Source of the DNA: CAYMYN01 sp964394665
Lineage (GTDB): Bacteria; Planctomycetota; UBA1135; GCA-002686595
DNA length: 64,000 bases
Assembly: GCA_964394665.1 (NCBI GenBank)
Contig: CAYMYN010000021.1
Coordinates: forward strand, 29,539 to 93,538
Direction: 5' to 3'
Part shown: positions 25,342 to 33,197 of the stretch, one piece after another
Layout: each line of letters begins with the position of its first letter
Position numbering within the stretch: position 1 is the stretch's first letter
Translations under genes and position numbers: made by a program
Notes under the pieces: generated by a model
Databases searched by the model: none
Seen by the model: only the letters and a program-made list of their open reading frames with translations
Told to the model about the DNA's origin: nothing

Positions 25342-28320
25342 TCAGTCGCAGAAGGTGACCCGCAGCCCGTCCGAGAGGCTGGCGCCGAAGGGGTCGACGG
25401 GGTCGCGGTACCACTTCTGGTAGTAGCGCGTCGCGCCGATCATGTCGGGGGTCACGGGCACGGCGACGTCCGAGATGCCCAGGATGTTGGTCTGGAAGAC
25501 CGCCTGGCGCGTGATGGGCGCCGAGACGAGCCGCAAGCCGCCGTAGAAGGGCACGCTGGCCTGGCCGGTGCCCCAGTAGAGCAGGCCCGGCTGGCTCGGG
25601 ATCGCGAGGTCCATCGTGATGCGGAAGTCGTTCAGCGTCACGCTGGGGGTCCCGAACCAGTCCAACTCGGCCTGCAGGCCCTGGGAGTTCACCTTGGCCG
25701 TGCCGTAGGCGAGGGGCGTGATGCACCCGCCGACCTGGCCGATGGTCACGACCTCCACGTCGTCGATCGTCCAGCCGCCGAAGCTCGTCGTGCCGTTGCT
25801 CTTCAGCGCGAACTCGATCTGGAGCTCGGCGCTGCCCGACGCGATGGTGGAGATGTCGTACTCCATCTGCGTCCAGGCCGTGTCGACGAGGTCCGCGCCG
25901 AGCGGGTTGGTCCAGATCGGCGTGCCGTTGATGCGCAGCGTCGCCTGGTCAGCGGTGCCGCGCTCCACGGTCAGCCAGCGCTTGAAGCGCAGCAAGGTCA
26001 CGTCGGCCGAGTTGGTGGGGATCTGCGGTGAGCGAAGCCAGTTGTGTTGGTTGGTCTGGTACAGGCCGTTCCAACCGGTGGGCCCCAGGTCGTTGCCCCA
26101 GACGATGAAGCCGCTGGCCGCTTCGCCGGGGTCGCCACCCTTGGCGAACACGAGTCCGCGCTGGAAGTCGTCGTGCGAGTTGGAGGTGTCGCCGTAGGTG
26201 TTGTGCGTCCAGCCGGCGTCGCTCACCTCGAAGTCGTTGAAGTAGAGCACCTCGACCTCGCCCACGATGAACTTCAACGGCTCGGACACGCCGGCCAACG
26301 GGAAGGTCCCCGAGTTGCCCCCGTTGTCGTCCGCGGTGATGTAGTAGGAGACGATCGCCGGGGAGGCGATGCCGGGGATGGCCGCGGAGAAGACGTTGCC
26401 GCCCTGCGCGGACATGGCCAGGGTCTGGTACGAGCCGTTGCCCACGCGATACCGCAGGGTCGCGGTCACGATCGGCGGCGCGAAGTTCGGCAGGATCGTG
26501 GCGTTCACCACGTAGGGCCCGAACTCGTCCTCGGTGTTCGGCAACTGCGTGACGTTCTGGAAGGTGATGTACTCGAGGTCGACACCCGGGAATCCCTGGG
26601 TGCGGAAGGCGGCGTCGATGGCCTGGAAGTTCGGCGTTCCGTCGTTGATGTTGCCGTTGTTGTCGTCCAGCGTCAGCCACTGGGTCTCGATGACCGAGCG
26701 GATCTGGGTCTGGTTGTAGCTGTTCATCCAGGCCAGGAAGAGGGCATCGGCGATGGCCCCGCCCTGGGTCGTGCCGTGGTTCGTCTGGAGGTTGGCTCGC
26801 ACCTTCCAGGCCGCGCCCATCCAGACCTCGCCGCTCGCGTGCACGCCGCCGTGGCAGCCGCCGCAGCAGTCGCCGCAGAACTGGCGCATGTTCAAGCCGG
26901 TGCGGATGATGCCGCCCGTGGTCGTGAAGTTGCGGCCGACGACCGGGTCGTTGTAGAGGTACATGGCGAACACGTCCGCGTTGCCCTCACCCATGCCGTC
27001 GCTGCCGTTGCCGGTGCCGTAGAGTACGTTGAGCCAGTGCCCCATCTCGTGCGCGATGACGCTCGAGTAGGCCGTGTTCACGCAGCCGCCGCCGGCGTTG
27101 TAGAAGTTGACCGAGTTGCCGTTGAAGAAGGCGTTGCAGGTCCCGCTGACGCCGCAGTTGGCGAGGGCCGCGAAGTCGGCCGTGCCGTCGGTCGGATTGA
27201 CTGCGCGGATCCAGTTGCGCAGGCGGACCAGCTCGGTGTAGGCGTTGGCCTGGGCCGTGACCGTCGCGGTGGGCGAGGGGTTCATCAGCAGCTGGTTCGA
27301 CGTGCCCGAGAGCGACTGCGCCAGCGAGTAGTTCCCGCCGCCGGAGTTGACGACGTTGGCGTAGGGGCCGACGAAGGTGAAGGTGCAGTTCAACGGCCCG
27401 TTGACGCCGGGATAGTTGAAGTTGCCGTTGGAGTCGGCATAGATCGTCCCGGCCGAGCTCTGCACGCGCACGAAGGGCATCGCCTCCTGGGCCGGCGGGT
27501 TGCTGGCGATGTCGGGCATCGTCCCGGGGGTCGCCATGACCGAGACCGTGCCGCCCACGTCGAAGTGGTGCACGCTGCTCTCCTGGCCCACGATCGCGCC
27601 GCTGTGGGCGTCGACGTGGTAGGTCGTGCCGGCCGGGGCGTGACCCGACTCGTACCACTGGACGTCGACCTCCCAGACGAGGTGCGGCAGGCGACGCCCG
27701 TCGTGGAGCACGCCCGCGATGCCCAGGGTCGCCTCGCTGATCTGGGTCGGACGCTGACCGACGCTCTCGACGAAGGCGGCGACCGCGGTGGCGGTCGCTC
27801 GGCGCGCGTCGAGGCTCGGCGTGACCGAGAAGTCCGCGATGTCCGGCAGGGCCGTGGTCTGCACCGAGAGCAAGCGGCCGGAGAGATCGAGCAACACGTT
27901 GAGCGAGCCGCCGAGCACCGGCACCCCGCGCACTTCCTGGCGGAAGCGCAGGGTCATCTTGTCCGTGCTACCGATCAGCCCCAGGGGCAGCATGCGAATG
28001 CGCTCGTCGACCAGGGTCGCGCTCTCGACCCCGTGCAGCCCGAAGGTCTCCTCGGCGAAGAGACGCGCGACGCCGAAGTACTCGGCGTCGCTGCGGGGCT
28101 CGAAGGCCGGGGCCGCGTTGCCCCCGTACAGGAACTCGACCCTGCCGGTCGAGCGGTCCAGCTCCATGCGCCAGGCGTCGCCATGACGGGCGCGCCAGCT
28201 CTCGAGTTCTTGGTAGCTGCGCAGGCCGTTCGCCGGTTCGTGGTGCGAGTGGTCCTGGGCCAGGAGGGGGGTGCCGGCCAGCAACAGGGCCAGGCCGGCG
28301 AAGCGACGGAGTTCCTTCAT
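25342..28320 (-). CDS. Large secreted fungalysin/thermolysin-like metalloprotease with C-terminal domain
   Basis: 992 residues. Signal peptide (1-21, ending LLAQ), FTP-type propeptide (about 80-160: LRFRQEVRGVPVLGGSLNVLLD), catalytic domain with HEMGH (424-428) and the third ligand in EGNAD (Glu445), then HASGEVWMGAAWKVR, as in M36/M4 enzymes. An unusual cluster FCGDCCGGCHGG (481-492) sits between these. After the catalytic domain come a beta-sandwich region and a MAM/CUB-like part (FNDFEVSDAGWTHN to GWTIDDVEV). The last ~125 residues, GCITPLAYGTAKVNS through YYQKWYRDP to VTFCD, resemble a C-terminal domain found on many exported planctomycete proteins. Likely a surface or secreted degradative protease. 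Tandem terminators follow. Confidence 0.85.
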   Translation of the reverse strand: MKELRRFAGLALLLAGTPLLAQDHSHHEPANGLRSYQELESWRARHGDAWRMELDRSTGRVEFLYGGNAAPAFEPRSDAEYFGVARLFAEETFGLHGVESATLVDERIRMLPLGLIGSTDKMTLRFRQEVRGVPVLGGSLNVLLDLSGRLLSVQTTALPDIADFSVTPSLDARRATATAVAAFVESVGQRPTQISEATLGIAGVLHDGRRLPHLVWEVDVQWYESGHAPAGTTYHVDAHSGAIVGQESSVHHFDVGGTVSVMATPGTMPDIASNPPAQEAMPFVRVQSSAGTIYADSNGNFNYPGVNGPLNCTFTFVGPYANVVNSGGGNYSLAQSLSGTSNQLLMNPSPTATVTAQANAYTELVRLRNWIRAVNPTDGTADFAALANCGVSGTCNAFFNGNSVNFYNAGGGCVNTAYSSVIAHEMGHWLNVLYGTGNGSDGMGEGNADVFAMYLYNDPVVGRNFTTTGGIIRTGLNMRQFCGDCCGGCHGGVHASGEVWMGAAWKVRANLQTNHGTTQGGAIADALFLAWMNSYNQTQIRSVIETQWLTLDDNNGNINDGTPNFQAIDAAFRTQGFPGVDLEYITFQNVTQLPNTEDEFGPYVVNATILPNFAPPIVTATLRYRVGNGSYQTLAMSAQGGNVFSAAIPGIASPAIVSYYITADDNGGNSGTFPLAGVSEPLKFIVGEVEVLYFNDFEVSDAGWTHNTYGDTSNSHDDFQRGLVFAKGGDPGEAASGFIVWGNDLGPTGWNGLYQTNQHNWLRSPQIPTNSADVTLLRFKRWLTVERGTADQATLRINGTPIWTNPLGADLVDTAWTQMEYDISTIASGSAELQIEFALKSNGTTSFGGWTIDDVEVVTIGQVGGCITPLAYGTAKVNSQGLQAELDWFGTPSVTLNDFRITMDLAIPSQPGLLYWGTGQASVPFYGGLRLVSAPITRQAVFQTNILGISDVAVPVTPDMIGATRYYQKWYRDPVDPFGASLSDGLRVTFCD

Positions 28321-28593
28321 GTTCGGGTGCCTTCGCGAGGATGGGGCGCGAGGTCGGGGAGCGGGGGCCGGGAGGAGCCTCCTTGGACAGACTATCCCGA
28401 GAGGACGCAGCCCCGCGGATCGAGGTTCCGGAGGGACGGGGAACTCCAGGGTACGCCCTGAGTAAGGGCGCCCGCCCAGGGAGAGCCGCCCAGACCCCGA
28501 CGGCGTGACCCGGGCCGCGGCACGGGGCCGCAGCCCAGCGGATCCCAGCCCCCGCGTCGGCTCCGAGCTCGCCCCTCCATTCGAGACGGTGGG
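28321..28593. other. Upstream region of the protease gene
   Basis: 273 bases. GATAGT/TAGTCT on the minus strand (TAGTCT at 28394-28389) is the best -10 candidate for the protease, 68 bases before its ATG, with the 5' leader containing AAGGAGGCTCC. No gene seen. Confidence 0.3.
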
Positions 28594-28677
28594 TCAGAGC
28601 GCGATCGAGAGCAGCAGGAGACAGACGAGGGTGAACAGGACCAGGGTGGTCGCCGCTGGCACACCGGTGCGCTGCAT
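28594..28677 (-). CDS. Possible 27-residue single-pass membrane peptide
   Basis: ATG at 28677 opens a frame of 27 residues: a polar start MQRTGVPAATT followed by an uninterrupted hydrophobic stretch (LVLFTLVCLLLLSIAL) and a stop. This is the composition of a small membrane protein. There is no Shine-Dalgarno sequence and the region has no other frame of interest. It may equally be a chance frame in a 657-bp gap. If real, it could be an envelope-stress or regulatory peptide; no function is assigned. Confidence 0.3.
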   Translation of the reverse strand: MQRTGVPAATTLVLFTLVCLLLLSIAL

Positions 28678-28977
28678 GGGGGGGCACTCGCTCGGGGTGG
28701 CGGGGGATGGGGCCGCCACGTCGGCGGACCTCTCCATCCATCACTACCACGGGATCGGCTTCCGTGGGGATGGGCCATGGCCCTGGGCGGTCCAGGCGGC
28801 CGTCCCCGTGCCCGGTGCTGGGGGCCCAAGATGCAACTTCCTGAGTTCCGGCTGCATCCCCGGGTCGGTCCAGCGCCTCGGGGGGGTGGGGCAGGGTCCG
28901 CGTGGGCGCTGGGCGCAGGGGCCTGCCCGGACTTCACCCGCTGGCCCGGCGGGCGCGGTGGCTAAGCTCCGCAGCGT
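28678..28977. other. Gene-free region before pyk with palindromes
   Basis: 300 bases. It contains a perfect 12-bp palindrome GGGCCATGGCCC (28772-28783), overlapping the start of an inverted repeat CCTGG/CCAGG (28782-28796). Near the right end is the TAAGCT hexamer before pyk. No protein-like frame; possible structured leader or operator region. Confidence 0.4.
28963..28968 (+). promoter_or_regulatory. Possible -10 hexamer of pyk
   Basis: TAAGCT nine bases before the ATG of pyruvate kinase; would give an essentially leaderless transcript. Inferred by eye. Confidence 0.3.
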
Positions 28978-30477
28978 ATGTCGCCGCCCGTTCCCGAAGA
29001 GCCGCAGCGCCCCCCGCTCCCCTCCCTCCCGGCGCCCTTCGGCGCCCCGCCCCGCGCGCCGTCCCCGCACACCAAGATCGTCGCCACCCTGGGGCCCGCC
29101 AGCGAGGACCGGATCGGCGAGCTGATCGACGCCGGCATGTCCGTGGCGCGGGTCAACTTCAGCCACGGGGACCTCGACCAGCACCGCCGGCGCGTCGAGC
29201 GAGTCCGCCGCGAGGCCGCTGGGCGCATGGTCGGCGTGGGCATCCTGGCCGACCTGCCGGGACCCAAGATGCGCCTGGCGCGCTTCGAGGGCGGGCAGCG
29301 CACCCTCGCCCCGCGCGAGATCGTGCGCGTGCGCCAGGGCGACGGCGTGGCCGAGGCGGGCGAGGTCCTGTTCGCCTTCGGCGGCTACCTCGACGCCGTG
29401 CAGCCGGGGCACCGCATGGTGCTGGCCGACGGGCAGGTCGAGCTGATCGTCGAGGAGGTGCGCGGCGACGAGGTCCTGGCGCGCGTGCGCCGCGGCGGGC
29501 TGCTGGGCGATCGCAAGGGGGTCCACCTTCCCGATTCGCCGATCTCCTATGAATTGCCCACCGCCGAGGATCGCCGCCACATCGAGTCGGCGCGCGAGCT
29601 GGGCGTCGACTACCTGGGCGTCTCCTTCGTCGCCCGCGCCGAGGAATTGGTCGAGATCCGCCGCTTGGCCCCCGAGCTCGCGCTGGTGGCCAAGATCGAG
29701 CGCAAGGCCGCGCTCTTCCGCCTGGACGCGATCCTGAAGGAGAGCGACGGCGTGATGGTCGCGCGCGGCGACCTGGGTGTCGAGGTCGAGCTCGAACAGG
29801 TGCCCATGCTGCAGAAGCGCTTGCTGTCCGACTCCCTGCGCCAGGGCAAGTTCACGATCACCGCGACCGAGATGCTCGAGTCGATGGTGCACTCGAGCCG
29901 CCCGACGCGCGCCGAGGTCAACGACGTCGCCAATGCCGTGTTCGACGGCACGGACGCGATCATGCTCTCGGCCGAGACGGCCGTCGGCCGCTATCCGGTC
30001 GAGGCGGTGGCTACCGCCGCGCGCATCGTGTCCGCGGTGGAGGTGAGCGACCGCTACCGCGATCTGCCGCGCGTCGACTTCCGCGAGCAGGAGCGCGACG
30101 TCGCCAACGCCATCGCGATGGCCGTCGTGCGCGCGGCCGAGGCCCTGCAGGTGAGTCGCATCGTCTGCTTCACCGAGACCGGGAACACCGTGCGCTTGAT
30201 CTCGCGCTACCGCCCGCAAGCCGAAGTCGTCGCGCTCTCGCCCAACGTGCAGACGGTCAACAGCGCGTCGATCCTGGCCCATGTGCGTCCGATGCTCTTC
30301 CGCCGCGAGCGCAGCATCGAGGACATGCTCTTCATGGCCTCGAAGATGCTGGAGGAGCGCGGCATCTGCCGGCGCGGGGAGGAGATCCTCTTCGTGGCCG
30401 GGGTCCCGCCGGGCGTAGCGAAGAGCACCAACATGATCAAGCACCATCGCATCGGAGAGGACTTCCGCCTGCATTGA
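28978..30477 (+). CDS. pyk: Pyruvate kinase
   Basis: 499 residues. A Pro-rich N-terminal extension of about 30 residues precedes the catalytic start TKIVATLGPAS. Key motifs are intact: RVNFSHGD, the signature around the catalytic lysine LVAKIERKAA, VARGDLGVEVELEQVPMLQK, and ITATEMLESMVHSSRPTRAE with DAIMLSAETAVGRYP. The C-terminal domain is complete (IVCFTETGNTVRLISRYRP). It makes pyruvate and ATP from phosphoenolpyruvate at the end of glycolysis. ATG at 28978; a hairpin follows the stop and the next gene begins 94 bases downstream. Confidence 0.93.
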   Translation: MSPPVPEEPQRPPLPSLPAPFGAPPRAPSPHTKIVATLGPASEDRIGELIDAGMSVARVNFSHGDLDQHRRRVERVRREAAGRMVGVGILADLPGPKMRLARFEGGQRTLAPREIVRVRQGDGVAEAGEVLFAFGGYLDAVQPGHRMVLADGQVELIVEEVRGDEVLARVRRGGLLGDRKGVHLPDSPISYELPTAEDRRHIESARELGVDYLGVSFVARAEELVEIRRLAPELALVAKIERKAALFRLDAILKESDGVMVARGDLGVEVELEQVPMLQKRLLSDSLRQGKFTITATEMLESMVHSSRPTRAEVNDVANAVFDGTDAIMLSAETAVGRYPVEAVATAARIVSAVEVSDRYRDLPRVDFREQERDVANAIAMAVVRAAEALQVSRIVCFTETGNTVRLISRYRPQAEVVALSPNVQTVNSASILAHVRPMLFRRERSIEDMLFMASKMLEERGICRRGEEILFVAGVPPGVAKSTNMIKHHRIGEDFRLH

Positions 30478-30496
30478 GCTCGCCCACCGGGAGCGT

Positions 30497-30528
30497 CGGG
30501 GCTGGCCTTTCGTGGCCCTGCCCCGTTG
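30497..30528 (+). terminator. Terminator-like hairpin after pyk
   Basis: GGGGC (30498-30502) with GGCC pairs imperfectly with GGCC and GCCCC (30520-30524), followed by GTTGCA. The same CCCCGTTGCA tail follows the hairpin at 16671. Confidence 0.45.
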
Positions 30529-30571
30529 CAGGATCCCCGGCTCGGCGCATCATGGCGCGCCTCAGGACACC

Positions 30572-31453
30572 ATGCTGAACACCTCGCGCTTCGACCTGGG
30601 ACGCATCCGTGCCTTCCGTCGCCTGCTGGAGACGGACCGGCGCATGAAGGAGGACGTGGCCACCGGGGCCAAGGTCGTCTGCATCGCCAGCGGCAAGGGC
30701 GGGACGGGCAAGAGCGTCCTGGCCACCAACCTGGCCATCCTGCGCGCCCGGCGCGGCGAGCGGGTCCTGCTGGTCGACTTCGACGCCGGCCTGGCCAACG
30801 CGCACCTGCTCCTGGGCCTGGCCCCGGCCTACGACCTGGGCGACGTCGCCGAGGGTCGGGTGAGCGTGGACCAGGCCCTGGTCGAGGGTCCCGAAGGGCT
30901 CTCCCTGCTCTCGGGCGGAGTCGGCCGGGCCACCCTGGCGGATCCCACGCGGCGCGAGCTCGACCGCCTATTCAAGGCCCTGCGCCCGCTCGAGGAGCGC
31001 TTCGACCTGGTCCTGATCGACCACGGCGCCGGCATGGGGTACGCGACGGTCACGCACCTGGCCGCCACGAGCACCCTGATCCTGGTCACCAACCCCGAGG
31101 TCACGGCCCTCTCCGACGCCTACGCCCTCTACAAGCGCGCCCGGATGGTGAACGCGGACATCCGCACCGGCCTGGTGGTCAACCGGGCCCCCGACGAGGA
31201 ACGCGCCCAGGCCGCCTGGTCGCGCTTCGAAGCCGCCTCCAAGCGCTTCCTCGGCCACGCGCCCGAGTTCATCACCTGGGTCCCGGCCGACGAACGCGTT
31301 CTGGCGAGCATCCAAGACCGCCACCCCGTCTGCCTCTCCTTCCCCGATTCCCCCGCCGCCCGCGCCCTCGAGTCCGTCTCCCGCTGGCCCCCGATCGACC
31401 TCGCCCGCACCCCCCGCGCCTTCTACGACAAGGCCCGCCGGGCGTTGAAGTAG
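30572..31453 (+). CDS. MinD/FlhG-like P-loop ATPase (SIMIBI class)
   Basis: 293 residues. Deviant Walker A GKGGTGKS (41-48) with the signature lysine, the switch region VDFDAGLANAHLLLGL and the Walker B-like LVLIDHGAGMG. The N-terminal lead-in (about 40 residues before the P-loop) and the VNxAxDEERAQAAW segment recall FlhG/FleN/YlxH rather than ParA. FlhG sets flagellar number and pole; MinD homologues place division sites. No flagellar or min genes are in view. ATG at 30572 is preceded by AGGA with short spacing. Note VDFDAGLANAH instead of the usual LDADLGLANVD. Confidence 0.82.
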   Translation: MLNTSRFDLGRIRAFRRLLETDRRMKEDVATGAKVVCIASGKGGTGKSVLATNLAILRARRGERVLLVDFDAGLANAHLLLGLAPAYDLGDVAEGRVSVDQALVEGPEGLSLLSGGVGRATLADPTRRELDRLFKALRPLEERFDLVLIDHGAGMGYATVTHLAATSTLILVTNPEVTALSDAYALYKRARMVNADIRTGLVVNRAPDEERAQAAWSRFEAASKRFLGHAPEFITWVPADERVLASIQDRHPVCLSFPDSPAARALESVSRWPPIDLARTPRAFYDKARRALK

Positions 31454-31498
31454 CGCCCGGCCGCCCACCGACCTGAGTCGGATCGCGCTCGTCCCCTG

Positions 31499-31513
31499 GG
31501 GCGAAATTCGCCC
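31499..31513. promoter_or_regulatory. Small inverted repeat in the spacer before the secreted cassette
   Basis: GGGCGAA (31499-31505) and TTCGCCC (31507-31513) around a single base, 46 bases after the ATPase gene. Candidate operator or terminator part; nothing else seen in 31454-31665. Confidence 0.3.
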
Positions 31514-31665
31514 GTGGGCTGCAACCGGACGGGTCGGCGCGCGGTCTCTGCGCTCGTCTCCGACCGCGATTGGGGTGTCCGTCCATCGCGCGGCCTCCCG
31601 TCGCCGCGGCATCCCAGGGGCGGCCGGGGCATGCAGGCGCCCTTGGCGTCATGGGAGGGATGGAG

Positions 31666-32130
31666 ATGCTCAGGATGGCCTGGCTGGTCCTCGCGCTGTT
31701 GGCGGTTGCCATTCCATTGGGTGCGGTTGCCTGGAGTCAGTCTCCACGCCCGGGTACTCCGGTGCCCGGTGAGCAGGGTGGGGAGGACATGGAAGGGAAG
31801 TGCTGCCGCAAGCCTTACGCCCATCCGCCGGCGCCGGGTGGGGGCTGCATGACCCTGTGCGTCGCGCTCCCCGTCGGCGCCACCATGGACTGCAACACGG
31901 AACTGCGAGAGTGGTCGACTCTCGTGCAGGGCGCCTGTCTGCCGGGTGCGGGCGCTTGCTCGGCGGGCGGGAAACAACCGGTCACGCTGTTCCAGTATCG
32001 CTGCTTGGGACCGGTCGCTTGCACGGTCCAGAGCACGCGGCAAGCAGGCAAGCGCTGCAAGTGGTTCGAGACGGGACACACCCAGCGAGTGGAGGCGCCG
32101 ACCTGCACGGGGGTGCTGTGTCCGTCTTGA
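31666..32130 (+). CDS. Secreted Cys-rich protein of unknown function
   Basis: 154 residues. ATG at 31666 has GGGAGGG six bases upstream; in-frame ATGs at 31651 and 31660 are less likely. A signal peptide (MLRMAWLVLALLAVAIPLGAV) is followed by a mature protein with 12 cysteines, starting GKCCRKP and ending TGVLC, an even number consistent with six disulfides. I do not recognise the family. The gene overlaps the next one by 13 bases, forming a three-gene unit with two further exported proteins. Third positions look somewhat less GC-biased than in the flanking metabolic genes, so recent acquisition or fast evolution is possible. Confidence 0.7.
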   Translation: MLRMAWLVLALLAVAIPLGAVAWSQSPRPGTPVPGEQGGEDMEGKCCRKPYAHPPAPGGGCMTLCVALPVGATMDCNTELREWSTLVQGACLPGAGACSAGGKQPVTLFQYRCLGPVACTVQSTRQAGKRCKWFETGHTQRVEAPTCTGVLCPS

Positions 32131-33197
32131 AGGCCCAGCTCGCGGTAGTTCTCCTGGGGGCGAGCGGCCTCGTCGCCGTGAGTTCTCAGCGCCCGAGCGT
32201 GGACTCGTTCGAATCTCCCGGGGCGCAGTGGATCGAGTCAAGCGAATCCGCTTTGGCGGGAGTGCTTCTCGCCGCGACCTACGGTGTGAGTGCGCTCGAG
32301 ATCGACTTTGCCCCCTCGTCGGTGGCTCTGGAAGGCCTCGAGTCGCTTCGCGGGCTCGCGGCGCGGGCCGAGGGATTGGACCTGGAGTCCCTCCAACTCG
32401 CCTCCGTGCAGGCACGTTTCGAGGAACTGGGTGAGAAGGTCCGAGCCTCGACCCGGCGCAGCGCTCGGATCACGCGGCAGGGAGGCACGCTCCTCGAGCG
32501 CCACTTCTTCGGCGGCCCGCCGGTCGATGCGCGCGATCTAGCCCACGAGTTGGCGATCCTGGGAACTCCTGACTTCCTCTGGCTCCACCTGGCGGACGAG
32601 CCCTCCCTCTTCGTTCAAGAGCAGGACGGCTCGTACTCCTTCCTGGAACTCTCGCACCTGATGTCCCCCCTGACCGTGCCCGGGGCGGCGGGTGAGGGGG
32701 CCTGGTTCGGGCCCAGGGGTGGGAGTTGGACGGCGCTCCCCCGTAGGTCCACGTTCGCGCTCAGTCCGCGGAGCCGGCTGGAGCAGGCCTATGTGCGGCG
32801 CTCCGCGCGGCGGATCGAGTTCTTGGGGTTCGATGGGGACTCTGGTCCCCTGCCTGTCCTGTACCTGCTGTACGAACCCGAGGAAGACGTCGGAGCCTGG
32901 ATGTGGATCGAGTGGAACTCGGACGCCAGGTGGGGGATCGTGCCCCGGCGTGTCGCCGTCGATCGGGTTGGTCGAAACGGGAGCCGGCGGGCCGATTATC
33001 TGATTTGGGATTGGCGGCCGCTGGGCAAGGAACAGGGTCCCTTCCTGGAGGTGGATGCGGATACGATCGTGCGCGACCAGCGCTTCGAGCCCCTGCGGGT
33101 GTCGCGCGCGGGGGATCGGGAGATCCCAGGCATGGAGTCCTGCCTGAGGATCGTCCCACGGGCAGGTTCCAGGGACCGCGGAGGGGAAGGGAGATGA
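32118..33197 (+). CDS. Secreted protein of unknown function
   Basis: 359 residues. GTG at 32118 overlaps the previous gene by 13 bases; a TTG at 32127 (MKAQLAVVLLG) overlaps its stop as TTGA and is an equally good start. Signal peptide ends near VAVSSQ. The mature protein alternates helical (LEGLESLRGLAARAEGLDLESL) and strand-rich parts (LPVLYLLYEPEEDVGAWMWIEW). No family recognised. Its stop overlaps the ATG of the next gene (ATGA), so the three genes are translated together; a shared envelope function is inferred. Confidence 0.65.
   Translation: MSVLKAQLAVVLLGASGLVAVSSQRPSVDSFESPGAQWIESSESALAGVLLAATYGVSALEIDFAPSSVALEGLESLRGLAARAEGLDLESLQLASVQARFEELGEKVRASTRRSARITRQGGTLLERHFFGGPPVDARDLAHELAILGTPDFLWLHLADEPSLFVQEQDGSYSFLELSHLMSPLTVPGAAGEGAWFGPRGGSWTALPRRSTFALSPRSRLEQAYVRRSARRIEFLGFDGDSGPLPVLYLLYEPEEDVGAWMWIEWNSDARWGIVPRRVAVDRVGRNGSRRADYLIWDWRPLGKEQGPFLEVDADTIVRDQRFEPLRVSRAGDREIPGMESCLRIVPRAGSRDRGGEGR

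Noticed and set aside
26044..28461. 805-codon plus-strand frame over the fungalysin-like gene
   Set aside because: Val/Glu/His/Arg-rich shadow without motifs; the antisense protein has signal peptide, HEMGH and conserved domains.
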